A DNA stretch of 55,645 nucleotides from Hyphomonadaceae bacterium (GCA_013001295.1 JABDMW010000027.1:1-55645); one strand, 5' to 3'; counted from the first letter of the stretch, positions 23,805 through 33,318 are shown. A program made the numbers and translations. Notes: generated by a model not told the origin, from the letters alone.

Positions 23805-26579
23805 TTAAACGCCAGCGGCAGCGCTTAACTGGTCTAATAACTCTGCGCTGACTTGTCCTGTTTCAGGCAACCCGTTTGATTTTTCAAATTCGATAATTGC
23901 GCTACGCGTATTGGGCCCCATAGCACCATCTGGTGATCCAACCGCATATCCGAGGTCCGACAAAAGCTCTTGGACTTTCTTGACGTTGGTGTTGATACCG
24001 GCGGTTCGTGTAATTGCTGGATTGGTCCAGGGCAGGTTTTTAAACACACCATTTGCAGCGTCGTCAATTTGAGCAGGAACAAATGCTTTTACGCGTGACT
24101 TCGCTTGCTCAAGTTGCGATCCGGACATTTCGCGGGCCAAAACTTCGGCGCGTTGAACAGCCATTGGATCGCCTTGACTGCCTGCGATTGCATACCAGAC
24201 GTAGGAATCAACCGGGCTCTTGGCGACACCCGAACCTTCTTGATAAAGAACACCCAGATTAAATTGTGAGTCGAGCACACCGCGCTCCGCGGCGCGCTGG
24301 AACCAGGTGACCGCTTTATCGATATCAGGTTGTGTCATGGCGGCACCGGTTGCGTAGTAATGTCCAAGATCATGCATGGCGATTCGGTTGCCGCTATTTG
24401 CAGATCGTTCCAAAAGCTGCATTGCCGTGTTGAGATCTTTTTCGATACCGATCCCGTTTTCATATAATTTGGCCAATCTGTACTGAGCGGCAGGCTGACC
24501 TTGATTGGCTGAAAGGCGGATAAGGCGCACGGCTTCTTCATTTCGGCCGGCTTCTAAATTAGACAGGCCCAATTGGAATTGCGCGACCTTGTCGCCATTT
24601 GATGCCGCGGATTCCAGCGTCACTTGTGCTGGGCTCGGCACACCGTTGGATTCCGGTTCAATTTCAGGCGCCTGCATCGTGTCTGAGTAATCGCCCACAA
24701 CGTCCATTGATTCGATGACGGGCGGTGTTGGTTCATTTGATGCAAAGGCAGGGTTTTCTCCGATACCGGTTACACTTGGGACGGCTTCAGCCACGTCAGG
24801 CGACTGAATTTGCGGGTTAGACGCTGCCGGACCCGGCATGATTTTTTGAGCGGCGAACAAACCAATAACTGCGATACCTGTCATCAAGGCAAACAGTTTT
24901 ATCGGGGATCCTGAGATAGCTGAGCCCGAAGCGCCACCCTTTAATAATTTAAGGAACCCGCCTTTTTTCTCGGGTATGATATCGCCACCGGGACGAGCCT
25001 CGTCCATCGTTTGTTCAGGGGGCGGCATTAAAGGGACGTCCGTTGCAAATGGGGGTGGCATAGCGCCGTCAGCCATCGCCATAGGAGGTTGACCCATTTG
25101 TGGTTCCTGATTTGCTTCCGTGTACATTTCCGGAGCTATAGCTGCGTCTGGAGCCTCGTAGGTCTGGGCGGTAATCTGCGGTTCAGGGTAGGTCGGCGGC
25201 ACATATTCCTGCGGCACATATTCTTGAGGGATATGCGACTCGGCGGGCTCCGTTGACAGTTCAGGAGCTGCAAAGGGTTCTGGCCCAGTTCCCGTTCCTT
25301 GCAATTCGGCAGGCATCGGCATTGGCATCGGTTCCGGGCTTTGGAACTGTACCATTTGGGCTGGTGGCGTAACCGCCGCATAGGCGACAGCCGGTTGTGG
25401 CGTAAATGCATCTTCTTGAACGGGCGGTGGTGCAATTTGTCCAACACTGTCTAATTGTGGTGCCGCGTCGAATGCGGGAGCAACAGTTTGCTCACCATAG
25501 ACAGTATTGAATTTTTCAGTTTCCAAAATGTCCAGCCGAGATGCAATCGTGACTAGTCTTCGTTCGATTGACGGAATGGAATTTCGTTGTTCTTCTTCGA
25601 GGACATCGATCCTTTTCGCAATGTCGGATTTTTGATCCTCGAATTCTTTTTTGTAGTCATTGTCCGTTTGCGATAGCTCTTGCTTAAACGCAGAAATCTT
25701 ATGGTCGGTCCGATCGGTCAATTCGTCTGCGAGTGCAACAATTTTTTCGCCGATATTGGACACAGCCTCTGCCGACGATGTTTCGACCGCTTTGATTTTT
25801 TGCCTCAATTCGCGTTGAGCGCGTTCACGCTCTTCGGTGTCCCGACGTAAGCGGCGGTCCACGACAGTCGCCAGATTGGAAATCTGTTCATTGATGGCGG
25901 TAAGTGCGCTTGCCTGTTCGGTTTCGGCGCGCGTAATGCGTTGATTGGCTTTTGTCAGCGCATCACCAATCGTTTCAATACGAGGGTCATCCAGTACAAC
26001 TTGCAAATCGTGTGCGACGTCTTCTCTTGTTTTGTCGATTAAACTCGTGAGGTGCACATTGAGCGCTTCCACATATTCAACAATTTCTTTTTCTTGCGCG
26101 GCACTGGCTTGCCCGGACCGTTCGTTGAGTTTGGTGAATGCGGATTGCATGGCCTTGACCGAAGATTTGGTCAAGCTGTTAGCGCGTTTTAGGCGTGCCT
26201 CAACGGCATCAACATGCGCCCGCAAGGTTGTGAGCGTTTCACGTGTTGGAGGCGATTTTTTCTCAAATGCCGGTTTCTTCGCGGTAGCTTTTTTGCGAGG
26301 CGTCGATGCTTTGGTAATTGGGCTTGTTTTTTTGATCGGTTTTGCGCGGGGAATAGGTTTTTTGGCTGTTGCCGGCTTTGCCGCTTTTGGTGTTGGTTTT
26401 ACTTTGGCCTTGTTAGTCGCCTTGACCTTGGCAATGGTTTTGGTCTTCGGTGTTGTTCTGGCAGTCGTTTTTTTCTTTGCCTGCACGCCGGTTTTAGCTT
26501 GAGCACGTGAGGGCGCGGTTTTCGCCTTAGCTTTGGCTTTAGGTGTGGTCTTTACCGTTTTTTTTGTGCGGCTTGCCAT
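23805..26579 (-). CDS. PodJ-like polarity/localisation protein with Sel1 repeats and peptidoglycan-binding domain
   Basis: A 924-residue single-pass protein. In order: residues 1-110 are extremely rich in Lys, Ala, Thr and Pro, like a histone H1 tail; 113-350 form long coiled coils (EARLKRANSLTKSSVKAMQ and onward); 350-545 are Pro/Glu/Gln-rich; a transmembrane helix lies near 562-580 (LFALMTGIAVIGLFAAQKI); Sel1 repeats cover about 665-820 (AQYRLAKLYENGIGIEKD, SQFNLGVLYQEGSGVAKS); a PG_binding_1 domain ends the protein (865-920, DLGYAVGSPDGAMGPNTR). This architecture, with coiled coils inside and Sel1 plus peptidoglycan binding outside, is that of Caulobacter PodJ (similar length), which organises the new pole. 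The basic tail is not something I know from PodJ. Homology to PodJ is by architecture, not alignment. Confidence 0.75.
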   Translation of the reverse strand: MASRTKKTVKTTPKAKAKAKTAPSRAQAKTGVQAKKKTTARTTPKTKTIAKVKATNKAKVKPTPKAAKPATAKKPIPRAKPIKKTSPITKASTPRKKATAKKPAFEKKSPPTRETLTTLRAHVDAVEARLKRANSLTKSSVKAMQSAFTKLNERSGQASAAQEKEIVEYVEALNVHLTSLIDKTREDVAHDLQVVLDDPRIETIGDALTKANQRITRAETEQASALTAINEQISNLATVVDRRLRRDTEERERAQRELRQKIKAVETSSAEAVSNIGEKIVALADELTDRTDHKISAFKQELSQTDNDYKKEFEDQKSDIAKRIDVLEEEQRNSIPSIERRLVTIASRLDILETEKFNTVYGEQTVAPAFDAAPQLDSVGQIAPPPVQEDAFTPQPAVAYAAVTPPAQMVQFQSPEPMPMPMPAELQGTGTGPEPFAAPELSTEPAESHIPQEYVPQEYVPPTYPEPQITAQTYEAPDAAIAPEMYTEANQEPQMGQPPMAMADGAMPPPFATDVPLMPPPEQTMDEARPGGDIIPEKKGGFLKLLKGGASGSAISGSPIKLFALMTGIAVIGLFAAQKIMPGPAASNPQIQSPDVAEAVPSVTGIGENPAFASNEPTPPVIESMDVVGDYSDTMQAPEIEPESNGVPSPAQVTLESAASNGDKVAQFQLGLSNLEAGRNEEAVRLIRLSANQGQPAAQYRLAKLYENGIGIEKDLNTAMQLLERSANSGNRIAMHDLGHYYATGAAMTQPDIDKAVTWFQRAAERGVLDSQFNLGVLYQEGSGVAKSPVDSYVWYAIAGSQGDPMAVQRAEVLAREMSGSQLEQAKSRVKAFVPAQIDDAANGVFKNLPWTNPAITRTAGINTNVKKVQELLSDLGYAVGSPDGAMGPNTRSAIIEFEKSNGLPETGQVSAELLDQLSAAAGV

Positions 26580-26675
26580 ACTGCCTTTCCCTCAAAATGT
26601 TTGATTTTGAAATAGACGGCGTCCGCCTTATTCGCAAAAGCAAATCAGTTAACAAACAGATAGCGTTAATTATGG

Positions 26676-26690
26676 TTAAAACGAAGTTAA
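26676..26690 (-). promoter_or_regulatory. CtrA-like box upstream of the PodJ-like gene
   Basis: TTAA-N7-TTAA at 26676-26690 is the CtrA full-site pattern, 97 bases before the PodJ-like start. More TTAA half-sites lie at 26649-26652 and 26666-26669. The spacer is A+T-rich, so chance cannot be excluded. In Caulobacter, cell-cycle regulators control podJ, which makes the site reasonable here. Confidence 0.4.
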
Positions 26691-26778
26691 TTCCTCCGCC
26701 AAATCTGCATGTTTTACGGGGAATTTTGTAATTTTAATTGAATTAACGCTGCTTTTGCCAGTCGGTAGCGACCTTCTC

Positions 26779-28479
26779 CTATTTTGGAAGGAAATAGCCG
26801 GGTCCAACGGCAAGGAGTTTCGATTCAGCGTGATCGATTTTCAGCTGAACAGCGCCAACGGTCGGAATTGCGGCGCGTAACACATCGTATATATCCCAAG
26901 ATTGCTCATAAGCGCCATTCGCCGCATAAATCTGCGCCAATCCAATATAGGTATGCGGATCATAGGGATCTTTTGCGAGCGCCTGTTTTAACAAAGCTTC
27001 AGCCTGGATGGCGCCGACGCCAGCTTTTTTGGCAATCGCGGATTTCATGCTGGCGCGTGCCATAGCGGCTGTTCGCAATATGAAGGCAGGTGTTTGAGCA
27101 TCGTCGAGATAGGGCTGTAAGGCCAGAAGCGCCGCTGCCCGGTTTTGTTTACTTTTCGCCATCTCTGTTGCGTTGATGAAATCGGACAAGGATTTCGACT
27201 TGGGGTCCAAGGCGCCAATGCCTGCAAATTTGCTGTCCTCTGACAGATCTTTAAGCGCGGCGCACAACCAGCTTTCGCCCGCATCTTCACATTTTCCCGT
27301 GTAGGCAATATACTTTTGACCAGCGATCCATTGCGCAATCTTATCTTCCGCTTTTTGCGCCTTTTCAAAATCAGCTTCAATGTCTGCCGCGGATTGAATT
27401 CCACCTACGGCCTGATTTTTAACCGCCTCGGATATGACAAATACCAGCGGGGTCATGGGCTTTCGCTCGACGGGTGACATTGCTTCGAGCGGAAGTGGAA
27501 AATCAGCATCTATCAATTTGGCGCTTGTTAACGTCCATTTTTGTTTTTGACCTTTGGGTTGATTCGGGCCAAATGAGACCATCTCGAGCGTTTTAGGCGG
27601 ACTGTTAAACGCATAAAAGTCCACTAGAATTTCCGGGTGGATCGGCCATGCATGGTGGATGTATGCGAAGAAAGCGTTTTTTATCCGGCTATTTTCATAT
27701 TTGGGTCCATCAAAACTGGCGCTTACGACGCTTAATCCGTCCCAAATCGCCAGTAAGCTCGAATCTGTGGATTTAATTTTTAACGGACCATCCAGTTTCG
27801 CTGCCGACCAACTCATGGAGCTCTCGAGCCAGAAACTGTCTACTTCCAGGTCTTTGCCTATCGTAATCCGTCGTTTCTGCCCGTTGTCGGTCGCCTGTCG
27901 CACCGTATTTATATTCCTGTAGGCTTTCGCGAAGATTGAAACATTGTCGAGAAAAAGGGCTGTTTCCTCCGGGTTATCAAGTGCCTTAACCGGTTTGATC
28001 TCCAAAAGCCTATTCATTTTAAAATCATATATTTTTTGAGAATTCGGACTGCTGAGACTTGCGTAGTCCGGTCCGATAAGGAGGCGAACTTGCTCAGAGC
28101 GAATCTCGTCTCCTTCGTCCAAAGTACTGGTCTCAACTAGGTAATCGAGAGCAAGCTGATCGTGTTTTTCGGCGGCTCGCAAGGTTAGATACTCGGGTGC
28201 GCTCGTATAAAACGGAGCAAGCGCCAACGGCATTTCAGGCTCTTTGACAGATTCATCTTCCTCAATGGCCAATTCCTGTTCAGGCGCAGGTTCCGTTTCT
28301 GCAGACCCGCGTAAACGCGCAATAACCCCGGCATCGACAGCGGGCGTAGGGGCAGTCGACATATCGTCGATAATTTTTTCCCGGGGCGTGTTGGCAACAG
28401 GCAGTTCATCCGCGACGTCTTGAGCAATCGCCGTCAGTGCTGAAAGTCCGAGAATCCACAAAATTAAGAGAAAACGCAT
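26779..28479 (-). CDS. exported protein of unknown function with C-terminal TPR-like region
   Basis: A 566-residue protein with a clean signal peptide (MRFLLILWILGLSALTAIAQ, cleaved after AIA or IAQ), so it is periplasmic. Residues 60-90 are acidic and proline-rich. The middle (100-330) is mixed beta and alpha with no motif I know. Residues 380-560 are helical; the last part has TPR spacing: EALLKQALAKDPYDPHTYIGLAQIYAANGAYEQSWDIYDVL in part. Two cysteines (KCEDAGESWLCA) may form a disulfide. It is divergent from the MerR gene, and its promoter is shared with the operator at 28558-28575, so it may respond to the same regulator. Function not assigned. Confidence 0.75.
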   Translation of the reverse strand: MRFLLILWILGLSALTAIAQDVADELPVANTPREKIIDDMSTAPTPAVDAGVIARLRGSAETEPAPEQELAIEEDESVKEPEMPLALAPFYTSAPEYLTLRAAEKHDQLALDYLVETSTLDEGDEIRSEQVRLLIGPDYASLSSPNSQKIYDFKMNRLLEIKPVKALDNPEETALFLDNVSIFAKAYRNINTVRQATDNGQKRRITIGKDLEVDSFWLESSMSWSAAKLDGPLKIKSTDSSLLAIWDGLSVVSASFDGPKYENSRIKNAFFAYIHHAWPIHPEILVDFYAFNSPPKTLEMVSFGPNQPKGQKQKWTLTSAKLIDADFPLPLEAMSPVERKPMTPLVFVISEAVKNQAVGGIQSAADIEADFEKAQKAEDKIAQWIAGQKYIAYTGKCEDAGESWLCAALKDLSEDSKFAGIGALDPKSKSLSDFINATEMAKSKQNRAAALLALQPYLDDAQTPAFILRTAAMARASMKSAIAKKAGVGAIQAEALLKQALAKDPYDPHTYIGLAQIYAANGAYEQSWDIYDVLRAAIPTVGAVQLKIDHAESKLLAVGPGYFLPK

Positions 28480-28557
28480 AAGAAAATCCTATTCGGGGCG
28501 TTTTTGAGTGCGCAATCCCCCTTGGTCAAGGCATCAGTGCAGTATTTTGACGTTGAC

Positions 28558-28575
28558 GTTGACGTTAACGTCAAC
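28558..28575. promoter_or_regulatory. palindromic operator for the MerR regulator
   Basis: GTTGACGTTAACGTCAAC is a perfect 18-bp palindrome ending 11 bases before the MerR start codon. Its left half is extended by direct repeats, so GACGTT occurs three times in tandem from 28549 on. MerR-family regulators of fatty acid and branched-chain degradation (LiuR type) bind palindromes with ACGT-containing half-sites, which fits. The position over the ribosome site and start region suggests autoregulation and repression of the operon. Confidence 0.7.
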
Positions 28576-28586
28576 TAAAAGGCCTC

Positions 28587-29090
28587 ATGCTTAAAGCTCC
28601 GTACTCGTCCGACACCAAAGATATATCACCGACCGATGATGAGGTTTGGGGCATCGCCGAGCTGGCAGCACATTTTGAAATTACCACGCGCGCCATCCGG
28701 TTTTACGAAGATAAAGGTCTTTTGACCCCTAAACGGGAGAATGGATCGCGGGTTTTTTCACAATCGGATCGGGACCGGATGGAGCGAATACTCCGGGCCA
28801 AAAGGCTGGGGTTCAGCCTTGAAGATATCCGCGCCGTACAAGAGGTTGCAGACGGTGAAGTGACGGATCGGGAAGAGCTTTTAAACCGTAAACAGAATTT
28901 CGAAAAAGTAATCAAAAACTTACGCCGTCGTCGGCGCGATGCTGACATTTTATCCAAACAAATGCAGGCGCTGTGTGCAGCTATCGATGATTATGCCGAA
29001 CAGGCGCCGAAGTCGAGCGTCTTTCAGTATGCAGAGGCATATGAAGCCCTGTTTCGTAAACAATTAGATGAAGATTTTTCACCGTTTTAA
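28587..29090 (+). CDS. MerR family regulator of the beta-oxidation operon (LiuR-like)
   Basis: A 167-residue regulator. After a 22-residue leader it has the MerR winged helix: WGIAELAAHFEITTRAIRFYEDKGLL followed by GSRVFSQSDRDRMERILRAKRLGFSLEDI in the standard spacing, then a dimerisation coiled coil (ELLNRKQNFEKVIKNLRRRR). There are no metal-binding cysteines, so an organic effector, probably an acyl-CoA, is expected. The gene heads an operon of acyl-CoA dehydrogenases, thiolase, FadB and crotonase, and a perfect palindrome lies just before its start. It is the likely local regulator of fatty-acid degradation, comparable in role to LiuR or FadR/PsrA in other bacteria; specificity is inferred from position. 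Confidence 0.88.
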   Translation: MLKAPYSSDTKDISPTDDEVWGIAELAAHFEITTRAIRFYEDKGLLTPKRENGSRVFSQSDRDRMERILRAKRLGFSLEDIRAVQEVADGEVTDREELLNRKQNFEKVIKNLRRRRRDADILSKQMQALCAAIDDYAEQAPKSSVFQYAEAYEALFRKQLDEDFSPF

Positions 29091-29113
29091 CGGTCAAATT
29101 TTAGGAGGAAAAC

Positions 29114-30904
29114 ATGCCGACATATAAAGCCCCCACAAGAGACATGAAATTTGTGCTGCACGAATTGCTGGAAATTTCAAGATTTGCAGAACTTGATAGC
29201 TTTAAAGATGCGGATCCGGAAATGGTTGACGCAATTATCGATGAAGCTGCGAAGTTTTCAGAAGAGGTTCTCGCACCGCTCAACCGTGTCGGCGACGAGC
29301 ACGGATGTGTCCGCAATGACGATGGGTCAGTAACAACACCGCCCGGATTTGAAGAGGCGTATGATAAGATGCGGGAAAATGGATGGATGGGAATTTCATC
29401 AGACCCCAAATATGGCGGGCAAGGTCTGCCAGGTGTGTTGGGACTCGCGTGCTCTGAAATGACCTCATCGGCCAATATGGCGTTTGGCATGTATCCGGGT
29501 CTGACAGGGGGTGCAGCCAAGGCGATATCGATCGGCGGCTCAGAAAAGCAAAAAAACCTGTATCTTCCAAAAATGTATTCCGGTGAGTGGACGGGGACAA
29601 TGAACTTGACCGAATCGCACTGCGGGACCGATCTTGGCCTCTTAAAAACCAAAGCGATCCCGCAACCGGACGGCACCTATAAAATCACGGGTCAAAAAAT
29701 ATTCATCTCCGCCGGCGAGCACGGCATGAGCGATAATATCATTCATTTGGTTTTGGCCCGTATTGAAGGCGCCCCGGCGGGTGTCAAAGGGATTTCACTG
29801 TTCATCGTGCCGAAATTCGGTGTGGATGAAGACGGCAATGTCGGACAACGCAATGGCGTCTCGTGCGGCTCCATCGAAGAGAAAATGGGCATTCACGGCA
29901 ATTCTACCTGTGTGATGAATTTTGACGACGCGGTCGGCGAACTGATTGGCGAGGAAAACAAAGGCCTTAAAGTCATGTTCGTCATGATGAATGAAGCGCG
30001 GATCGGCGTTGGTCTGCAAGGCATGAGCCAATCAGAAGTATCGTATCAAAATGCGGCTGCCTATGCCAATGACCGCCTGCAAGGCCGGTCGCTGACCGGT
30101 CCAAAAAATGAAGACGGTCCCGCCGACCCGATCATCGTGCATCCGGATGTGCGGCGCATGTTGATGGATGCACGCGCCTTTAACGAAGCCGCACGTGCGT
30201 TCCTTTACTGGCTCGCCTTGCAAGAAGATATGGAACGCTACTCACCGGATGAAAAAGTGCGGGAGCGGGCGGACGATTATCTCGGATTGATGACGCCCGT
30301 CATTAAGGGGTACCTGACTGATGTCGGGTTTGCCAACTGCGTCAACGCGCAACAGGTTTACGGCGGCCATGGCTTTATCGAAGAATGGGGCATGTCCCAA
30401 TTTGTGCGCGATTGCCGAATTGCCATGATTTATGAAGGGGCCAATGGCATCCAGGCTCTCGACCTTGTCGGCCGGAAACTGGCTCGAAATGGCGGTCGAG
30501 CGTTAATGGGTATTTCGAGCGAGATCGATGCTTTTGTTGATGAAAATAAAAACGATGAAAATCTTGCGATCTTTATGGACGGCTTGAAGTCTGCCAAAGA
30601 CAAATTACAAGTCGGTACCATGTGGTTGATGCAAAACGGCATGAGCAACCCTGACAATGCCGGCGCGGGTAGTACCGACTATATGCATATGCTAGGCATT
30701 GCCATGCATTCTTATATGTGGGCACGGATGGCGAAAGTCGCGCAAGCCCAGATCGACGCCGGAAATGATGATCCGTTTTATGCGGATAAAATCACGACAG
30801 GCAGATATTTCATGGCACGGATCCTGCCGCAAATCGATGCCCATCTGGCCAAACTTCAAACCGGTGCCGAACCGGTCATGGCTTTGGCTGCGGATCGTTT
30901 CTAG
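29114..30904 (+). CDS. acyl-CoA dehydrogenase, long (DmdC-like) type
   Basis: A 596-residue flavoprotein, longer than ordinary acyl-CoA dehydrogenases because of an N-terminal helical extension and an additional C-terminal domain, as in the FadE-like/DmdC group. Blocks seen: GWMGISSDPKYGGQGLP, MNLTESHCGTDLGLLKTKA, ITGQKIFISAGEH and, near residue 440, AMIYEGANGIQALDLVGRKL, whose Glu is the expected catalytic base. It oxidises acyl-CoA to 2-enoyl-CoA and reduces ETF, whose genes lie at 52991-54678. It has a very strong ribosome site (AGGAGG) and is the first enzyme gene after the MerR regulator. A DmdC role in methylmercaptopropionate breakdown cannot be excluded, but the neighbours point to fatty acids. 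Confidence 0.9.
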   Translation: MPTYKAPTRDMKFVLHELLEISRFAELDSFKDADPEMVDAIIDEAAKFSEEVLAPLNRVGDEHGCVRNDDGSVTTPPGFEEAYDKMRENGWMGISSDPKYGGQGLPGVLGLACSEMTSSANMAFGMYPGLTGGAAKAISIGGSEKQKNLYLPKMYSGEWTGTMNLTESHCGTDLGLLKTKAIPQPDGTYKITGQKIFISAGEHGMSDNIIHLVLARIEGAPAGVKGISLFIVPKFGVDEDGNVGQRNGVSCGSIEEKMGIHGNSTCVMNFDDAVGELIGEENKGLKVMFVMMNEARIGVGLQGMSQSEVSYQNAAAYANDRLQGRSLTGPKNEDGPADPIIVHPDVRRMLMDARAFNEAARAFLYWLALQEDMERYSPDEKVRERADDYLGLMTPVIKGYLTDVGFANCVNAQQVYGGHGFIEEWGMSQFVRDCRIAMIYEGANGIQALDLVGRKLARNGGRALMGISSEIDAFVDENKNDENLAIFMDGLKSAKDKLQVGTMWLMQNGMSNPDNAGAGSTDYMHMLGIAMHSYMWARMAKVAQAQIDAGNDDPFYADKITTGRYFMARILPQIDAHLAKLQTGAEPVMALAADRF

Positions 30905-30926
30905 CCTTTAGATAGAGAGAAAACCT

Positions 30927-32084
30927 ATGAGCGCGATAAAATTTAAAAACCCCGATTGGTATGATGAAGAAGATATCAACATTTTCCGCGAAGCCGTATT
31001 CGGGTTTTACGACCGGGAAATGGCTCCGCATTCGGAACAGTTCCGAAAGCAAAAACATGTAGACCGGAAATATTGGAATATGGCCGGTGAAATGGGTTTG
31101 CTCAATTGTGCGATCCCTGAAGAATATGGCGGGGGCGGTGGTGATTATCGTCACGAAATGATCATCATGGAAGAGCTGGAACGGGCCAGTGTCGATGGGT
31201 TCGGGCTCTCGCTTCATAATGCGATTGTTGCCCCTTATATTCTCCATTTCGGGACGGAAGAGCAAAAACAGAAATGGCTGCCAAAAATGGCAACCGGTGA
31301 ATTTGTCGGCGCGATCTGTATGACAGAGCCAGGGACCGGGTCTGACCTTCAAGCGATTAAAACCACAGCAAAAAAGTCGGGCAATGGCTGGGTGATCAAT
31401 GGGTCAAAAACATTTATCACCAATGGCGGCACCGCGAATTTACTGATCATCGTTGCCGACACGGGCGGCGAGGGTAAGCATTCGAAATCCTTGTTCATCG
31501 TTGAGACGGATGATCTTGAAGGATTTAGGCGCGGACGTGTGCTGGACAAAGTCGGCGTTGATGCTGGCGATACAGCCGAACTTTTCTTTGACGATATGCA
31601 TGTGCCGGCAGACAGCCTGCTCGGAGAAGAAACCGGTCAGGGCTTTATCCAATTGATGACCGAGCTCCCACAAGAGCGTTTGAACATCGCTGTGCAAGGC
31701 GTGGCTGCGATGGAAAAAGCGCTTAAAGTGACGCTTGAATATGTCAAAGAGCGTCAGGCTTTTGGTAAAAAAGTTGCTCAGTTTCAAAACACGCAATTCG
31801 AGCTCGCTGAAATCGCAACGATCGTTAAAGTCGCGAAGACGTTTACTTATGACTGCGCCGAGAAACACTTGAAGGGCGAACTGGACACCGTAACGGCTTC
31901 AATGGCCAAATACTGGGTAACGGACAAACAATGCGAAATCATTGACCGCTGCCTGCAGTTGTTTGGCGGTTATGGCTATATGAATGAATATCCTATTGCA
32001 CGCTTATGGCGCGACGCCCGTGTGCAACGGATTTACGGGGGCACTAACGAAATTATGAAAATGGTGATCGGACGATCCCTCTAA
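30927..32084 (+). CDS. acyl-CoA dehydrogenase
   Basis: A 385-residue enzyme of normal acyl-CoA dehydrogenase size. It has AICMTEPGTGSDLQAIKTTA (substrate and FAD binding), GWVINGSKTFITNGG, RQAFGKKVAQFQNTQFELAE and QLFGGYGYMNEYPIARLWRDAR in the usual order, and the C-terminal RIYGGTNEIM with Glu375 at the catalytic-base position. It introduces the 2,3 double bond in acyl-CoA and hands electrons to ETF. Chain length cannot be read from the sequence. Second enzyme gene of the operon, 22 bases after the long acyl-CoA dehydrogenase. Confidence 0.93.
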   Translation: MSAIKFKNPDWYDEEDINIFREAVFGFYDREMAPHSEQFRKQKHVDRKYWNMAGEMGLLNCAIPEEYGGGGGDYRHEMIIMEELERASVDGFGLSLHNAIVAPYILHFGTEEQKQKWLPKMATGEFVGAICMTEPGTGSDLQAIKTTAKKSGNGWVINGSKTFITNGGTANLLIIVADTGGEGKHSKSLFIVETDDLEGFRRGRVLDKVGVDAGDTAELFFDDMHVPADSLLGEETGQGFIQLMTELPQERLNIAVQGVAAMEKALKVTLEYVKERQAFGKKVAQFQNTQFELAEIATIVKVAKTFTYDCAEKHLKGELDTVTASMAKYWVTDKQCEIIDRCLQLFGGYGYMNEYPIARLWRDARVQRIYGGTNEIMKMVIGRSL

Positions 32085-32106
32085 GATAAGGTTTTAGGAG
32101 ACTACA

Positions 32107-33318
32107 ATGACAGACGCATATATTTATGACGCGGTGCGAACGCCGCGCGGCAAAGGCAAGAAAAACGGCAGTTTACATGAGATCACGGCCTTGTCGCTGG
32201 TCGAGCAGCAGCTTAATGCCCTGAAAGAGCGCAATGATCTGGACACGTCCAAAGTTGATGACGTGATACTGGGCTGTGTTTCACCAGTGGGTGAGCAGGG
32301 TGCCGATATCGCCAGAACAGCCGTCATCGGGGCTGGCTGGCATGAAGACGTTGCTGGCGTGCAAATCAACCGCTTCTGTGCCTCCGGTCTGGAAGCCGTC
32401 AATATGGCAGCCTCGAAAGTCATGGCGGGCATGGCCGATATGACTGTGGGCGGCGGCATTGAAAGCATGTCACGCGTGCCGATGGGCAGTGATGGTGGCG
32501 CTTTGGCTGTTGATCCCAGTATGGCATTTGAGCATGCTCTTGTCCCGCAAGGGATTTCAGCCGATTTGATTGCTACCAAATACGGCTTTTCCCGCGATGA
32601 TTGCGACGCCTATGCGGTGGAAAGCCAAAAACGGACAGCGAAGGCATGGGAAGAAGGCCGGTTTAAAAAATCGATTGTCCCTGTGAAAGACCAACTCGGT
32701 GTCACAATCCTCGAAAAAGACGAGCATATGCGTCCGGGCACTGATATGCAGTCACTCGGTAGCCTCAACCCGTCCTTTATTGGACTAGGAACTATCATGC
32801 CAGGATTTGATGCCGTGGCTTTGCAGAAATATCCGGAGCTTGAGAAGATTAATCACGTTCATCATGCGGGCAATAGTTCCGGTATCGTGGACGGGGCGGC
32901 GGCCGTCTTGATTGGGACAAAAGAAGCCGGTGAAGCGATGGGCCTCAAACCACGCGCACGCATCAAGGCGTTTGCCGAAATTGGTGCCGAGCCGACCATC
33001 ATGTTGACCGGCCCCGAATTTGTTGCCGCCAAGGCGCTTAAGCGCGCCGGCATGAGTGTTGACGACATAGATCTTTATGAACTCAATGAAGCCTTCGCGT
33101 CCGTCGTGCTGCGGTTCATGCAGGCTCACAATGTTGATCACAGCAAAATGAATGTGAATGGCGGAGCAATTGCGATGGGTCACCCGCTGGGCGCGACGGG
33201 TGCCATGATCCTGGGCACAATGGTGGATGAGCTAGAGCGCTCGGACAAGGAAACCTCCTTGATCACACTGTGTGTCGGCGGTGGCATGGGCTCAGCCACA
33301 ATCATTGAACGCGTTTAA
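32107..33318 (+). CDS. fadA: acetyl-CoA C-acyltransferase (thiolase), FadA-like
   Basis: A 403-residue thiolase. The acyl-accepting Cys91 is in [12 protein letters not shown]; the C-terminal active site is complete with [19 protein letters not shown] (His) and [13 protein letters not shown] (second Cys). It starts [13 protein letters not shown], which is typical of FadA-type and degradative thiolases. It cleaves 3-ketoacyl-CoA with CoA to acetyl-CoA and a shortened acyl-CoA in the last step of beta-oxidation. It is followed, 38 bases on, by the multifunctional FadB-like gene; the two products normally form one complex. Confidence 0.93.
   Translation: MTDAYIYDAVRTPRGKGKKNGSLHEITALSLVEQQLNALKERNDLDTSKVDDVILGCVSPVGEQGADIARTAVIGAGWHEDVAGVQINRFCASGLEAVNMAASKVMAGMADMTVGGGIESMSRVPMGSDGGALAVDPSMAFEHALVPQGISADLIATKYGFSRDDCDAYAVESQKRTAKAWEEGRFKKSIVPVKDQLGVTILEKDEHMRPGTDMQSLGSLNPSFIGLGTIMPGFDAVALQKYPELEKINHVHHAGNSSGIVDGAAAVLIGTKEAGEAMGLKPRARIKAFAEIGAEPTIMLTGPEFVAAKALKRAGMSVDDIDLYELNEAFASVVLRFMQAHNVDHSKMNVNGGAIAMGHPLGATGAMILGTMVDELERSDKETSLITLCVGGGMGSATIIERV

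Noticed and set aside
25945-26502. 185-codon open frame antisense to the PodJ-like gene
   Set aside because: Hydrophobic low-complexity product that mirrors the Lys/Ala-rich codons of the real gene.
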